DNA of 64,000 bases from Pseudorhizobium flavum (GCF_902502825.2 NZ_LR723670.1:434001-498000); one strand, 5' to 3'. Positions 53,919 through 64,000 are shown, numbered from the stretch's first letter. Notes: generated from the sequence alone by a model not told the origin. A program made the numbers and translations.

Positions 53919-54386
53919 ATGTCGTACGCCGTGAAAAACAGCCATCAAGCCAGCCGCGAGCTGATCGCCTTCCGCATCGGCGACCAGGAGTTCTGCGTCA
54001 ACATCATGTCGGTCCGAGAGATACGGGGCTGGACCCCGGCCACTCCGCTGCCGCATGCGCCCCCCTACGTGATGGGCGTGATCAACCTTCGTGGCGCCGT
54101 GCTTCCGATCATCGATCTTTCCGCAAGGCTCGGGATGAAGGACGCGGAACCGACTGCGCGCCACGTCATCATCGTGGCGCAGGTGAGGTCGCGCGTGGTT
54201 GGTCTTCTGGTGGAGGCTGTTTCCGATATCCTTACGATTACAGAGGATAATATCCAGCCGGTACCGGAAGTCTCTTCCGACCTCGAGAAACAATATGCGC
54301 GGGGGATCCTGTCCATCGACAAGCGGATGATCTGCATGATCGAGTTGGATGCGCTCTTCCTGCACAAGGAAAGCGAAGCTGCATGA
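53919..54386 (+). CDS. cheW: Chemotaxis coupling protein CheW
   Basis: A 155-residue CheW that links receptors to CheA. Typical elements are [40 protein letters not shown] and the valine-rich [12 protein letters not shown]. It starts 4 bases after cheA and overlaps cheR by 4 bases. Confidence 0.96.
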   Translation: MSYAVKNSHQASRELIAFRIGDQEFCVNIMSVREIRGWTPATPLPHAPPYVMGVINLRGAVLPIIDLSARLGMKDAEPTARHVIIVAQVRSRVVGLLVEAVSDILTITEDNIQPVPEVSSDLEKQYARGILSIDKRMICMIELDALFLHKESEAA

Positions 54387-55291
54387 TGCCCATGGGCGCA
54401 GTCGATACCCGGCAATCGCCGGACGAGGTCATGGCAAGCGGGGAATACCCGCTGACCCGCCGCGATCTGTCCGAAATTGCGGCGATGATCTATTCCGATG
54501 CCGGGATCTATCTGAATGATTCCAAGGCTTCGCTCGTCTATTCCCGGCTGTCCAAGCACATCCGCTCACTGGGGCTGAAGGGTTTCCGGGAGTATTGCGC
54601 CCTCGTCGCTTCGCCGGAGGGTGCGGCCGCACGGCGTGAGATGCTGTCGCATCTCACGACCAACTTCACCCGCTTCTTCCGTGAGAACCATCACTTCGAG
54701 CATCTCCGGGACGAAGTGCTGCCCGGACTGATCGCGCGGGCGAAGTCGGGCGGTCGCGTCCGCATATGGTCGGCAGCCTGTTCTGATGGGCAGGAGCCCT
54801 ATTCGATCGCCCTGACCGTCCTGTCGGCACTGCCCAATGCCGCGGATTATGATTTCAAGATCCTCGCGACCGACATCGATCCGAAGATTCTCGCCCAGGC
54901 CCGGGCAGGGATCTACGATGAGAACGCCTTGGAAACGGTGTCGCCTCAGATCCGCAAGCAGTATTTCAAGGAGCTGGACGTCGGTGGGCGACGGAAGTTC
55001 CAGGTCGATGATCGCCTCAAGAAGCTCATCACCTTCAATGAACTCAACCTGATGGCCCAGTGGCCGTTCAAGGGCCAGTTCGACGTGATCTTCTGCCGTA
55101 ACGTCGTCATCTACTTCGACGAGCCGACACAGATGAAGATCTGGTCACGGTTTGCAGCACTGCTGCCCGTCGGTGGTCATCTCTACATCGGACATTCCGA
55201 GCGCGTCTCGGGAGATGCGAAGAACCAGTTCGACAACATCGGCATCACCACCTACCGCTATACGGGCTCCGGCGCGGGGAGGCGGGCATGA
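54383..55291 (+). CDS. cheR: Chemoreceptor glutamate methyltransferase CheR
   Basis: A 302-residue CheR with an N-terminal helical domain (about 20-100) and an AdoMet-binding domain: [26 protein letters not shown], and [14 protein letters not shown]. It methylates receptor glutamates for adaptation. WEEF-type receptor tails, as on the island receptor, are the usual tether. Coupled by ATGA to cheW and cheB. Confidence 0.96.
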   Translation: MMPMGAVDTRQSPDEVMASGEYPLTRRDLSEIAAMIYSDAGIYLNDSKASLVYSRLSKHIRSLGLKGFREYCALVASPEGAAARREMLSHLTTNFTRFFRENHHFEHLRDEVLPGLIARAKSGGRVRIWSAACSDGQEPYSIALTVLSALPNAADYDFKILATDIDPKILAQARAGIYDENALETVSPQIRKQYFKELDVGGRRKFQVDDRLKKLITFNELNLMAQWPFKGQFDVIFCRNVVIYFDEPTQMKIWSRFAALLPVGGHLYIGHSERVSGDAKNQFDNIGITTYRYTGSGAGRRA

Positions 55292-56328
55292 GTTCACCGG
55301 CACGGGTTCTGGTCGTAGATGACTCTCCCACCATGCGTGGCCTGATCACGGCCGTCCTGAATTCCGACCCCGAGGTCAGCGTCGTCGGCCAGGCGAGCGA
55401 TGCTCTTGAAGCCCGGGCAGCGATCAAGGAGCTCAACCCCGACGTCGTGACCCTGGATATCGAGATGCCGAACATGAACGGCCTCGAATTCCTGGACAAG
55501 ATCATGCGGCTTCGGCCCATGCCGGTGATCATGGTGTCCACGATGACCCACCAGGGGGCCAATGCGACATTGGCGGCCCTGGAGATCGGTGCTTTCGACT
55601 GTGTCGGCAAGCCATCGCCCGGCGACGCCCGTCCCTTCCTGGATCTGGCTGAGAAGGTGAAGGCGGCAGCGCGTTCGGGTCTGCGACGCAAGGCCTCTCT
55701 GCCGGCACCCGCCATTACGCCGTCTGCTGAATACCGGGTCGGCCGCAAGGTCGTCGCCATCGGGTCGTCTACGGGCGGGGTCGAGGCGCTCATTACCGTG
55801 CTGCAGAACTTCCCGAAGAACTGTCCGCCGACAGTAATTACTCAGCACATGCCGTCGACCTTCACCAAGAGCTTTGCCGAGCGCCTCAATCGCCTTTGCG
55901 CGCCGGTCGTCGAGGAAGCGACCGATGGTGCCCGGCTGCAGATCGGAAAGATATACGTGGCGCCTGGCGGTGACCGGCATCTGGAGGTCGTCAATCCATC
56001 AGCTCCCTCCTGCCGTCTGGTCGAACGCGAACCCGTTAATGGTCATCGTCCGTCCGTGGACGTCCTGTTCGATTCCGTTGCGACCCTGGCTGGGCGCAAC
56101 GCGGTTGGCGTCATCCTGACCGGAATGGGCCGTGATGGTGCTTCCGGGCTGTTGACGATGCGGCGGGCCGGCGCCCGCACCATCGGCCAGAACGAAAAGA
56201 CCTGCGTTGTCTATGGAATGCCCCGCGTTGCCCACGAGATCGGCGCTGTCGAACAGCAATTGCCGCTCGGCGCGATCGGCGAGGAAATACTGAAACTAAC
56301 TGCTGCCCGAAAAGAAGGTGTCGAATAG
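55288..56328 (+). CDS. cheB: Chemoreceptor methylesterase/response regulator CheB
   Basis: A 346-residue CheB. The receiver (about 1-125) has Asp57 in [11 protein letters not shown]. The esterase domain (about 150-340) has the serine in [10 protein letters not shown], the histidine in [10 protein letters not shown] and the aspartate in GMGRDGASG. Phosphorylated CheB removes methyl groups set by CheR. cheY2 starts directly after its stop. Confidence 0.96.
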   Translation: MSSPARVLVVDDSPTMRGLITAVLNSDPEVSVVGQASDALEARAAIKELNPDVVTLDIEMPNMNGLEFLDKIMRLRPMPVIMVSTMTHQGANATLAALEIGAFDCVGKPSPGDARPFLDLAEKVKAAARSGLRRKASLPAPAITPSAEYRVGRKVVAIGSSTGGVEALITVLQNFPKNCPPTVITQHMPSTFTKSFAERLNRLCAPVVEEATDGARLQIGKIYVAPGGDRHLEVVNPSAPSCRLVEREPVNGHRPSVDVLFDSVATLAGRNAVGVILTGMGRDGASGLLTMRRAGARTIGQNEKTCVVYGMPRVAHEIGAVEQQLPLGAIGEEILKLTAARKEGVE

Positions 56329-56718
56329 ATGTCGCTCGCAGAAAAGATCAAAGTTCTGATCGTCGATGATCAGGTAACCAGCCGCCTGCTGCTCAGCGAT
56401 GCTCTGACACAGCTGGGCTTCAAGCAGATCACCGCCGCCGGTGACGGCGAGCAGGGCATGAAGATCATGTACGAGCAGCCGCACCACCTGGTGATCTCGG
56501 ACTTCAACATGCCGAAGATGGACGGACTCGGGCTGCTGGAAGCGGTTCGCAAGAACCCCAACACCAAGAAGGCGGCCTTCATCATTCTCACCGCTCAGGG
56601 CGACAGGGCCCTGGTCCAGAAGGCTGCGCAACTTGGCGCGAACAACGTTCTGGCCAAGCCATTCACCATCGAGAAGATGAAGGCGGCTATCGAAGCCGTA
56701 TTCGGAGCGCTCAAATGA
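56329..56718 (+). CDS. cheY2: Chemotaxis response regulator CheY2 (motor regulator)
   Basis: A 129-residue receiver with Asp13/Asp14, phospho-acceptor Asp58 in [11 protein letters not shown] and the lysine in VLAKPFT. By position between cheB and cheD it is the CheY2 type that slows the flagellar motor in S. meliloti. Confidence 0.93.
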   Translation: MSLAEKIKVLIVDDQVTSRLLLSDALTQLGFKQITAAGDGEQGMKIMYEQPHHLVISDFNMPKMDGLGLLEAVRKNPNTKKAAFIILTAQGDRALVQKAAQLGANNVLAKPFTIEKMKAAIEAVFGALK

Positions 56719-57272
56719 ATGAGACTGCCGCCGCAAAGCGGGTCCACATTATTCAGGGAGAGTACAAGGTCGTCGATGACCCGGACGTGGTCCTTTCGAC
56801 GATCCTTGGTTCCTGCGTGGCCGCTTGTCTGCGGGATCCGGTCGCAGGCGTCGGCGGCATGAATCACTTCCTGCTCCCGGGGTCCGGCGGCGCGGCGTCC
56901 TCGGGTGGCGATGCGACCCGCTACGGCGTTCACCTGATGGAGCTGCTGATCAACGGCCTCCTGAAAAGGGGCGCGCGGCGCGACCGGCTCGAAGCGAAGA
57001 TTTTCGGCGGCGCCAAGACGATTGCCAGCTTTTCCAACGTCGGCGAGCAGAACGCCGCTTTCGCCACCCAATTCCTGAAGGACGAGGGTATCCCCATCGT
57101 CAGTTCTTCGACGGGTGGAGAGCATGGGCGCAAGCTCGAATACTGGCCGGTGAGCGGAAGGGCCCGCCAGTATCCGCTGACTGGAGCTGAGACGCAAAAG
57201 ACCGTTGCTCTCGAGCAGCAGCGTCCCGTCCGGACGCCGAAGCCGGTCGAAAGCTCCATCGAATTCTTTTAG
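56715..57272 (+). CDS. cheD: Chemoreceptor glutamine deamidase CheD
   Basis: A 185-residue CheD with [12 protein letters not shown] (active-site cysteine), [10 protein letters not shown] and KIFGGA. It deamidates receptor glutamines and may also modulate CheA through receptors. ATGA overlap with cheY2. Confidence 0.94.
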   Translation: MNETAAAKRVHIIQGEYKVVDDPDVVLSTILGSCVAACLRDPVAGVGGMNHFLLPGSGGAASSGGDATRYGVHLMELLINGLLKRGARRDRLEAKIFGGAKTIASFSNVGEQNAAFATQFLKDEGIPIVSSSTGGEHGRKLEYWPVSGRARQYPLTGAETQKTVALEQQRPVRTPKPVESSIEFF

Positions 57273-57300
57273 GAAGGCCCGCAGGGGCGCGAGGAAAGCC

Positions 57301-57690
57301 ATGAAAGACATCTCGAAGCCGCAAGACGCTTCCCTCGAGCAGTCTCTGCCGGAGGTCCTGATGCGGCTCGTATCGGAGCTGCATGACGTGGCGTACCTGA
57401 TAGAGCGTGTCGAACCGCAGCTGCTGGAGCTCGGCGACGCGAACCTGATGCAGCATCCCGACAGCATCAAGGTGCTGCAGGGGATCGACCTGGCGGTGCA
57501 GAAGACGCGCGGACTGGCCGAATTCATCGACACGATTACCGCGACCATACCTGAGGACTGGATGGTCGACGTGTCGACTGCCCTCAGCCTCGTCAAGCTG
57601 GCGGATATGCACCGCGCCCTTGCTACCGGCGTTCGCCATGGTCACAGCCAGCCGCTCAGCAAGGCTGCTGGAGACTTCGACTTCTTCTGA
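57301..57690 (+). CDS. cheT: CheT-like protein with CheZ-type D-x3-Q motif
   Basis: A 129-residue, largely helical protein in the position of the last che-operon gene of S. meliloti. The helix GIDLAVQKTRGL contains Asp63-x3-Gln67, the pattern by which CheZ-type phosphatases attack CheY-P, and the C-terminus GDFDFF resembles a CheY-binding tail. I infer a phosphatase role. ATG 57301 is used; upstream codons overlap cheD. Confidence 0.75.
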   Translation: MKDISKPQDASLEQSLPEVLMRLVSELHDVAYLIERVEPQLLELGDANLMQHPDSIKVLQGIDLAVQKTRGLAEFIDTITATIPEDWMVDVSTALSLVKLADMHRALATGVRHGHSQPLSKAAGDFDFF

Positions 57691-57826
57691 TTCTTTGATC
57701 GTCGGCGCGCCAACACCACGGCTCGGCAGTTCGCCCAGATCGCATTCCCGAAACGCTCGCACAAGCTTCGTTGCCTAGGGTGGCCCTGGGCATAGGCCTG
57801 ATCCGTATTTGCGATGTGGGAACAGA

Positions 57827-59503
57827 ATGAATCTGTTGGCTCAATTCAATCAAGTTTTCGATAATCTGGCCAAGCTAGGCCAGACCAAGCTTATTGCGCT
57901 GGCAGGGGTAGGCGTCGTTTCTCTTGCGCTCGTCCTGGGCGCCGCGCTTTATGTCAACAAGCCTGCTTATGAAACCCTCTACGTTGGGCTTGAGACCACG
58001 GACCTCAACCAGGTCAGCATCGCCCTTGCGGAGGCCAGTATCGACTTTGCCGTCGGAGCCGACGGAGCAACCATCCAGGTCCCGGTTGGCATGACAGGCA
58101 AGGCCCGCCTGCTCCTCGCTGAACGCGGGCTGCCCAACAGCGCCAATGCGGGCTACGAGCTTTTCGACAATGTCGGCTCCCTCGGACTGACGTCCTTCAT
58201 GCAGGAAGTCACCCGTGTGCGGGCCCTTGAGGGTGAGATCGGCCGCTCTATCCAGCAAATCAGCGGCGTCGCCGCCGCAAGAGTTCACATTGTGATGCCC
58301 GACGTCGGCAACTTCCGGCGAGGCGAGCAAAAGCCGACGGCGTCGGTAATGATTCGCGCCAGCACCAGCACCGGCCGCAAGGCCGCGGCATCCATTCGGC
58401 ATCTGGTCGCGTCCGCCGTTCCGGGCCTCGAAGTCGACGACGTCACCATTCTTGATTCCACGGGTCAGCTCCTCGCCGCCGGCGACGAGTATGGAAACAG
58501 CGAGCTCAACCGCTCCCTCAACATCGTGCAGTCGGTGCAGCAGGAACTGGAAACCAACATCGACAAGGCGTTGGCACCATTCCTCGGAATGGACAACTTC
58601 CGCTCCAGCGTGACCGCGAACCTCAACACGGACAGCCAGCAGATCCAGGAAACGATCTTCGATCCGGAATCGCGTGTCGAGCGTTCGGTCCGCATCACCA
58701 AGGAAGAGCAGCGTTCGCAACAGAACCAGAACGATTCTGCAGCGACCGTCGAACAGAATATTCCCCAGGCTGCTCCTGAGGCAGGCGGTGCCACAGGTCC
58801 GCAATCCTCCGACCAGTCGGACAAGAAGGAAGAACAGACGAACTACGAGATCAACAGCAGGACTGTTGCGACCGTCCGCAACAGCTATCAGATCGAGAAG
58901 CTGTCGGTCGCCGTGGTCGTCAATCGGGGCCGCATCGCCCAGATGGTCGGCGAACCCGTCGATCAGGCGAAGATCGATGCCTATCTGGCCGAGATGCAGA
59001 AGATCGTGACGTCCGCTGCCGGCCTCAACCAGGAGCGGGGCGATGTCGTGACGCTCACCGCCATGGACTTCCTGGAGTCGCAGCTTCTCGAAGAAGCAGC
59101 ATCGGGGCCGGGCGTGACCGAGGTTCTCAGCCGTAATCTCGGAGGCATCATCAACTCGCTCGCCTTCGTCGTGGTCGCCTTCCTGGTTGTCTGGCTCGGC
59201 CTGCGCCCGCTGGTCCGCACGGTCGGTGCAACGACAGCCTCCACGGAACTGTCCACCGACAGCGCCGGCCTCGAACTGCCGGACTTCTCTCCGGCGGCCG
59301 GCGGCAGCTCTTTGATGGAGGGCTTCGGCTCCGACTTCGGCTTCGACAGCACCGACGATCTGCTCGGCATGGGCGACGACGAGGGTGGTTTCAATCGCCG
59401 TGTCAAGGAAGGCCCGGAGAAGCGGCTTTCCCGCATGGTGGAGATCAGCGAGGAGCGGGCCGCGAAGATTCTCCGCAAATGGGCGGTCGATCAGGCGGCC
59501 TGA
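57827..59503 (+). CDS. fliF: Flagellar MS-ring protein FliF
   Basis: A 558-residue FliF: first membrane helix about 23-43, ring-building domains with GYELFD and SFMQEVTRVRALEGE, a periplasmic variable region rich in Gln/Asp/Ser (about 290-345), second membrane helix about 445-465, and a cytoplasmic tail binding FliG (RAAKILRKWAVDQ). ATG 57827 is preferred to a TTG at 57809. A terminator follows. Confidence 0.96.
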   Translation: MNLLAQFNQVFDNLAKLGQTKLIALAGVGVVSLALVLGAALYVNKPAYETLYVGLETTDLNQVSIALAEASIDFAVGADGATIQVPVGMTGKARLLLAERGLPNSANAGYELFDNVGSLGLTSFMQEVTRVRALEGEIGRSIQQISGVAAARVHIVMPDVGNFRRGEQKPTASVMIRASTSTGRKAAASIRHLVASAVPGLEVDDVTILDSTGQLLAAGDEYGNSELNRSLNIVQSVQQELETNIDKALAPFLGMDNFRSSVTANLNTDSQQIQETIFDPESRVERSVRITKEEQRSQQNQNDSAATVEQNIPQAAPEAGGATGPQSSDQSDKKEEQTNYEINSRTVATVRNSYQIEKLSVAVVVNRGRIAQMVGEPVDQAKIDAYLAEMQKIVTSAAGLNQERGDVVTLTAMDFLESQLLEEAASGPGVTEVLSRNLGGIINSLAFVVVAFLVVWLGLRPLVRTVGATTASTELSTDSAGLELPDFSPAAGGSSLMEGFGSDFGFDSTDDLLGMGDDEGGFNRRVKEGPEKRLSRMVEISEERAAKILRKWAVDQAA

Positions 59504-59532
59504 CCAAAACTCACAGAAATGTTACCAGAAGA

Positions 59533-59556
59533 GGTCGACCGGTGGGTCGGCCTTTT
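59533..59556 (+). terminator. Intrinsic terminator after fliF
   Basis: GGTCGACC (59533-59540) pairs with GGTCGGCC (59545-59552), with one G-U pair and a 4-base loop, followed by TTTTCT. It would separate the che-fliF operon from visN. Confidence 0.75.
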
Positions 59557-59773
59557 CTGTTTACATACCCGTGGCTTGTCTGGACCTATCGATCGCTTGT
59601 CGATCCTTGACGTCCTCCTGCTCCTGGAGATGACACCGAAGCGATGGAAATTTCCGACGGCTTTCCTAGAATGGCTCCGAATCGACGATCAGATGGAGTT
59701 GAGTCGCTGAACAGATGGATCTGGAACGCATCATTGGCCTCTCCAGACGTGCTTGTTAAGGATTAGCAAGCAC

Positions 59774-60511
59774 ATGGATTCAAGGGGAGTGAGGGCAGTA
59801 AGGGAGACCTTGGGACTTGAGGATGATACGTCCTCGACGCCTTCGTCTCGGGAACGTGTTGTCCGCAAGCTCTCGCTTACTGCTGGTGCGCGCGACGTTC
59901 CGTCGTCGATGCATCTTCTGGCCGAATATGTGGGTGCTTCCCATTTCCTCCTCGCCCGCTGCGACCTCATCCAGCAACAGGGCCTCGAATACATCATCTC
60001 TTCCGATTGGCCCTTTGATCTGGTCCGCCGCGTCGCACCGGAGATCGCCAGCAACTACGCAAGATCAACGGAGCTGGATAAGTGCCTCTCGCTCTTTGCC
60101 CCTACCTTTTCTCTCGTTCCCGATGACACACCTGTTCCGGACAACATCAGCCGGCAGTATTGCTCCCTCAGCCTGTGCGTCGGGCGGACGCGCTATATGC
60201 TGCTCCTGCTGTTCTCGGAGGGGCTGATCCTGTCGCAGGAGCGTTTGCGGGAAGTGGGTTTGCTGGCGGCCTACGCCGTCAGTTCCTCCGATCGACGAGA
60301 GGTCCGCACCGAGCGGGATTTCGAGCTCACGGAACGTGAGCTGGAGTGCCTGTTCTGGATTGCAGAAGGCAAGACAAGTGACGAGATCGCTACCATCCTC
60401 GGTATCTCGCGCAACACCATCAACAATTACATAACGAGCGTAATGCGGAAGACGGGAACCAAAACCCGCTCGGAGGCCATAGCCTACGCAGTGCGCCACA
60501 ATCTCGTCTAG
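59774..60511 (+). CDS. visN: LuxR-type regulator VisN, flagellar master activator subunit
   Basis: A 245-residue protein with an N-terminal ligand-binding-like domain and a C-terminal LuxR helix-turn-helix (about 185-240: LTERELECLFWIAEGKTSDE, RNTINNYITSVMRKTG). VisN and VisR form the heterodimer at the top of the rhizobial flagellar cascade, activating rem and then the che, fla and mot genes. ATG 59774 is chosen over a TTG at 59753. visR follows after 33 bases. Confidence 0.92.
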   Translation: MDSRGVRAVRETLGLEDDTSSTPSSRERVVRKLSLTAGARDVPSSMHLLAEYVGASHFLLARCDLIQQQGLEYIISSDWPFDLVRRVAPEIASNYARSTELDKCLSLFAPTFSLVPDDTPVPDNISRQYCSLSLCVGRTRYMLLLLFSEGLILSQERLREVGLLAAYAVSSSDRREVRTERDFELTERELECLFWIAEGKTSDEIATILGISRNTINNYITSVMRKTGTKTRSEAIAYAVRHNLV

Positions 60512-60544
60512 GGAAGCATGGCATGAATGGGATGAACGCATAGC

Positions 60545-61273
60545 ATGGCGATCGACGCCTCAACGGCGGCGCATTTCCTCCGCGCTCAACGGCCTACCAG
60601 CCGCGCCGATATATTTCCAAGACTGGTGGCGATGCAGAAGCATCTGCGGGCCCGTAATTTCGTGATGTTCCGGATCGCGGGTGACGGTCTTCCGGGCAAG
60701 CGCAAGCTGATCTCGGAAATGGACAACTGGGGAGAGGAGCACTCCCGCCATCTCGCCATGATGGTGGAAACCTACGGCGAAGCGATGTTGGACCACGTGG
60801 AGACATCGCTCCTGCCGTTGGCCTGGACCGGCTCTGATCACATGAGTTTCGTACAGGCTTCAGAGTTCACGCCTCTCATCCGTGAGCTGCCCTCGGACGT
60901 TCTGCCTTTCTCTGGTTTGGCCTTTCCAATTCGGCTTGGCGCGACGGGGAACGGCTATCTCGTATTCACCGCCGCCTCCCTCAACCTCTCCAGCGACGCT
61001 ATCGTCGAACACCATGTGCTCGGCTGCCAGATCATGATGGACCTGCTCGCGCTGGACGAGCGGCGGACGGTGACCGCCGAGACACTCAGTGAACGGGAGG
61101 TTGCCTGCCTACAGCTGGCGGGCGACGGACGCATCAGCGAGGAAATTGCCGAAAATCTTGGTCTCTCCGTCCATACGGTCAACGCCTATCTCGGTTCGGC
61201 GACCATGAAGCTCGATGCCGTGAACCGGATACAGGCCATAGCCAAGGCGATCCGCCTCGGCCATATCCATTGA
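60545..61273 (+). CDS. visR: LuxR-type regulator VisR, flagellar master activator subunit
   Basis: A 242-residue partner of VisN with the same layout. The C-terminal helix-turn-helix reads LSEREVACLQLAGDGRISEE then SVHTVNAYLGSATMKL. The adjacent gene order visN-visR next to fliF and opposite flhB is the rhizobial pattern. Confidence 0.92.
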   Translation: MAIDASTAAHFLRAQRPTSRADIFPRLVAMQKHLRARNFVMFRIAGDGLPGKRKLISEMDNWGEEHSRHLAMMVETYGEAMLDHVETSLLPLAWTGSDHMSFVQASEFTPLIRELPSDVLPFSGLAFPIRLGATGNGYLVFTAASLNLSSDAIVEHHVLGCQIMMDLLALDERRTVTAETLSEREVACLQLAGDGRISEEIAENLGLSVHTVNAYLGSATMKLDAVNRIQAIAKAIRLGHIH

Positions 61274-61294
61274 GGGAGAGGAGGCGGATCCCGC

Positions 61295-61738
61295 CTAGCT
61301 GGCCAGAGCCATGGGCGGCGTCGTCTTGACGAACCGCGCCTCCTGGAGACTGCGCTCGAGGAACTCTGTATTTGCCTCCGGGTTCTCCAGCGGCGTCTGG
61401 AAGGCGATGTGGTCGATCTCAATTCCCGCCTGCGTGTCGGCGAGCGTCAGGCGGGCATAGACGGAGACGCCCTTCGGCTTGATTTCGAGATCCAGAACGA
61501 CTTGCGGCGGCCCGCTCCACTCCAGCGAATACTCCCCACCGGCGCCGAAGTTGATCGTGCCGGGATGGAAGTACAGTTCCGCGGCCGACGAAACCAGGTC
61601 AGCGAGATTGCCATAGGACTCCAGCCGTATCAGGGAAATCAGATCACCGGCGTCCAGTAAGCGAAGCTCTGTAGCCACGGGACTGATAGCACTGGCGAGT
61701 ATCTTTTCTCTTTCTGCAGCGTGGTCGCATTTTTTCAT
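61295..61738 (-). CDS. Hypothetical protein of the flagellar cluster
   Basis: A 147-residue protein of unknown function, found between visR and flhB. It has an N-terminal helix (HAAEREKILASAIS) and a strand-rich remainder (GEYSLEWSGPPQVVLDLEIK). It lies 26 bases downstream of flhB on the same strand, so it is probably cotranscribed with flagellar genes. ATG 61738 is used; a TTG at 61747 is possible. Confidence 0.7.
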   Translation of the reverse strand: MKKCDHAAEREKILASAISPVATELRLLDAGDLISLIRLESYGNLADLVSSAAELYFHPGTINFGAGGEYSLEWSGPPQVVLDLEIKPKGVSVYARLTLADTQAGIEIDHIAFQTPLENPEANTEFLERSLQEARFVKTTPPMALAS

Positions 61739-61764
61739 GACGCTCAATGTGTCCGTTGATTCGG

Positions 61765-62820
61765 CTAACGGGCCGCGTAAACCCGATGCACCAGTTCCGC
61801 CACCGCCTTGTAGAAGGCTGGCGGAATGACGCTATCAACCGAGACTTGCGCAAACATGGAGCGGGCAAGGGGCGGATCTTCGAAGACGGGGATGCCGTTC
61901 GCCTCCGCAATCTCGCGAATCCTGAGGGCGATGAGGTCCTGGCCCTTGGCGACGACCACCGGCGCGTCGTTCTCCTCGCGTACATAGCGAAGGGCCACTG
62001 CAAAGTGGGTGGGGTTGGCGATCACCAGCGTGGCGCGTGGCACGCTGTCGATCATGCGGCGTCGGGCGCGATCTCGGGCGATCGACCGCTGCCTCGACTT
62101 CACCAGCGGGTCGCCCTGGGCCTGCTTGTACTCGTCCTTCACCTCCTGCTTCGTCATCTTGAGCTGGGTGAACCAGTGATGACGCGACCAGGCGACGTCG
62201 ACTGCGGCGAGGAAGGCGGTGGCCAGGAGCACGATGACCACCATCTTGCGGGCTATTCCGTCAAGCTTGACCAGAATGACCTGCGGGTCCGAGAACATCG
62301 CATCGATCGCTGCGAAGAACTCGCCGCGCATCACGAAGTACATGATGGTCGAGACGATGAGGATCTTGAAGAAGGACTTACCGAACTCCACCATGCCCGC
62401 CACGCTGTAGATGCGCTCGAAACCCTTCTTAGGTGAGATTCGCGAAACCTGCGGACGGATACGCTCCAGCACCATGGATGGCATGTTCTGCGCAAGCGAG
62501 GATCCCACGCCGAACAGGATGAAGAGGAGCATGACGGGGATGAGGAATCCCGCGACGGCCCAGGCAAGATGGACGCCGAGCGATATGACGTCCGGCCTGT
62601 TCTCCAGTTGCCATTGATCGGGCTGCGAGAAGACGTCCTTCAGGGTCTCTGCGAGGTTGGCCATGCCGGAGGGCATGAAGAAGACCAGGAATATGTAGAA
62701 GGCAAGTGCCGACGCGAAGACGGGGACTTCTCGCGCAAAAGGCACGTTGCCCTTGGCGGCCGCGTCGGAGATTTTCTTGGCGGTAGGGTCTTCTGTTTTG
62801 CTGTCTTTATCTTCTGACAA
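61765..62820 (-). CDS. flhB: Flagellar export apparatus protein FlhB
   Basis: A 351-residue FlhB: four membrane helices (about 30-50, 85-110, 140-165, 185-205) and a cytoplasmic domain with the self-cleaving NPTH motif ([14 protein letters not shown], about 270). Cleavage there switches export from rod/hook to filament. The N-terminus [18 protein letters not shown] is typical. Confidence 0.96.
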   Translation of the reverse strand: MSEDKDSKTEDPTAKKISDAAAKGNVPFAREVPVFASALAFYIFLVFFMPSGMANLAETLKDVFSQPDQWQLENRPDVISLGVHLAWAVAGFLIPVMLLFILFGVGSSLAQNMPSMVLERIRPQVSRISPKKGFERIYSVAGMVEFGKSFFKILIVSTIMYFVMRGEFFAAIDAMFSDPQVILVKLDGIARKMVVIVLLATAFLAAVDVAWSRHHWFTQLKMTKQEVKDEYKQAQGDPLVKSRQRSIARDRARRRMIDSVPRATLVIANPTHFAVALRYVREENDAPVVVAKGQDLIALRIREIAEANGIPVFEDPPLARSMFAQVSVDSVIPPAFYKAVAELVHRVYAAR

Positions 62821-62942
62821 GACGTCTGTCCCCGCCGAATCGATCAGGCCTGCAGCCGCAGGCTAGCGCATGCGGGCGCTAGCCGGTAATCGAGTCAACA
62901 AAAAGACTGTGGGCAGGACATGCGAGAAATGCCAGTGAGGCC

Positions 62943-63986
62943 TCAGGCTGCCTGCACGTCGCCGCCTTCTTCCGGCTCCTTGAGCAGGATTTGCCCGGCG
63001 GTTGCGAGCCGGATCGCTTCCTGCGCCACGGCACGCCGCGCGATTGCCACCTCGCGCGGGTTCAGTGCCGCAGCCGGCACGGCGAGATCCGATTCGATCA
63101 TGCGGCGCTGGCGTGGGCTGATCGCCGAAAGGACGCATTCCTTGATTTCGGAGCTCGCACCGCGAAGCGCCATCGTCAGGATATCCGCAGCAACGTCGTT
63201 CAGCAGCAGGACCCGGCTGCGCTGCGGCATGTAGAGGAGGTCCTCGAACAGGAAGATCTTCGGGCGAACCTTGTTGACGGCTTCCTTGCTGATCGTCTCG
63301 AGAGACGTGAGCAGCGTGTCGACCTGCGGCTTGTCGAGCTCGTTCATCAGTTCCGCGACCTTCGCGGAACCCTGCGAATTGCGCTCTGCGTCGATAGCGG
63401 CAATCAGGTCCACGACCCGCTTTTCGATGATCTGTGCAGCCTTCGCGCTCACGTCCTTCATGTTTACCGTACGGTTCATGATGTCGGCGCGACGGCTTTC
63501 GGGCAGTTGCAGCAGGACCTTTGCGCCGAAGGAGGACGGCAGCATCGACAGGATGTAGGCCATCGTCTGGGGATGCTCGCGCGACAGGAATCTGGCAACG
63601 AAGGCCGGATCGGCATCCTGCAGACGGTCCCAGATCGACGATTCGTAAGCCTGGAATGCAGTGCGGCGGCCGAGAAGGCCGTCGACTTCCTCAGGTGTAA
63701 GCCCCTCTTCGAGGATCGCCTCGATGGCGGCGGCGTTGTCCATGAGACCCGTTCCTTCAGTGAACAGGTCTTCGAATTCGTTGACGAGCAGCAACAGCTC
63801 GTCAGGCGGAATTGAGCGCAAGCGCTGGGCAGAGGCGATGATGGTCTGGAGTTCGGCCTGGGTGAAGTACTTCAAAAGCTTGCCGGCAACGCCCTTGCCC
63901 ATGGCAAGAAGCACAGCGGCGGCCTTTTCGGCTTGGGACAACGGTTTCTCGGCTACAGCGCCACCGAAATCGTCAAAGTCCATCAT
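62943..63986 (-). CDS. fliG: Flagellar motor switch protein FliG
   Basis: A 347-residue FliG of the C-ring: N-terminal FliF-binding domain (LSQAEKAAAVLLAMGKGVAG), middle domain with EHPQTMAYILS, and C-terminal torque domain (FLFEDLLYMPQRSRVLLLND, about 245-265) carrying the charged residues facing MotA. It lies 122 bases upstream of flhB on the same strand. ATG 63983 is an alternative start. Confidence 0.96.
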   Translation of the reverse strand: MMDFDDFGGAVAEKPLSQAEKAAAVLLAMGKGVAGKLLKYFTQAELQTIIASAQRLRSIPPDELLLLVNEFEDLFTEGTGLMDNAAAIEAILEEGLTPEEVDGLLGRRTAFQAYESSIWDRLQDADPAFVARFLSREHPQTMAYILSMLPSSFGAKVLLQLPESRRADIMNRTVNMKDVSAKAAQIIEKRVVDLIAAIDAERNSQGSAKVAELMNELDKPQVDTLLTSLETISKEAVNKVRPKIFLFEDLLYMPQRSRVLLLNDVAADILTMALRGASSEIKECVLSAISPRQRRMIESDLAVPAAALNPREVAIARRAVAQEAIRLATAGQILLKEPEEGGDVQAA

Positions 63987-64000
63987 GGTCTTACCTCTCT

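Noticed and set aside
59519..59710. 63-codon frame between fliF and visN
   Set aside because: It spans the fliF terminator and has no ribosome site.
1..64000. CRISPR array
   Set aside because: No series of regularly spaced identical repeats was seen in the window.

Overview
The window comes from a Rhizobiaceae-like alphaproteobacterium. The evidence is a VisN/VisR-controlled flagellar and chemotaxis cluster in the Sinorhizobium/Rhizobium order (globin-type chemoreceptor, cheS-cheY1-cheA-cheW-cheR-cheB-cheY2-cheD-cheT-fliF-visN-visR, with flhB and fliG opposite), an hFixL/FixK oxygen-sensing locus with an FxkR-type K-box, and the murA/DUF2948/hisD/UPF0262/infA/maf/yacG housekeeping block. Everything here is read by eye; no database search was run.

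Layout. (1) 1-2855: the first codons of a divergent response regulator, a promoter with a GTTACA-N4-GTTACA box, a FixK-type regulator and a hybrid FixL-like heme-PAS kinase. (2) 2882-13543: a catabolic cluster. A minus-strand operon encodes a three-subunit opine/D-hydroxyproline-type dehydrogenase, an aldehyde dehydrogenase, DapB-like and DapA-like enzymes, a polar amino-acid ABC permease and ATPase, and a frameshifted saccharopine-dehydrogenase-like gene. A LysR regulator and a periplasmic binding protein are divergent. (3) 13847-42288: a 28.4-kb integrative element in the 3' end of tRNA-Thr(GGT), bounded by a perfect 25-bp direct repeat, with a tyrosine integrase beside the intact tRNA. (4) 42266-48983: tRNA genes and housekeeping genes. 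(5) 49344-63986: the chemotaxis/flagellar cluster.

The island looks like a mobilizable element (integrase, MobV-like relaxase, orphan DotA/TraY-like membrane protein, replication/primase-like protein). Its cargo is mostly DNA defence plus chromate resistance (chrB-like, chrA) with an adjacent chemoreceptor. The most interesting part is 14290-21276. A four-gene operon (SNF2 ATPase, stand-alone EcoRII N-terminal DNA-reader domain, MORC/MutL-like GHKL ATPase, HNH nuclease) converges on a dcm-vsr pair whose third gene, an EcoRII C-terminal-type restriction nuclease, has decayed. The EcoRII-N reader and the Dcm-like methylase both point to CCWGG, so I infer a multi-subunit ATP-dependent restriction system whose reader is uncoupled from its nuclease. 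Other defence candidates are a PD-(D/E)XK nuclease followed by an OLD-family ATPase/TOPRIM nuclease, and a second, solitary C5 methylase. A palindrome TCATGTA-N4-TACATGA (perfect or near-perfect) occurs four times in intergenic parts of the island.

Two genes (2882-3957 and 32655-33304) are broken by what look like single-base frameshifts. These could be real or sequencing errors.
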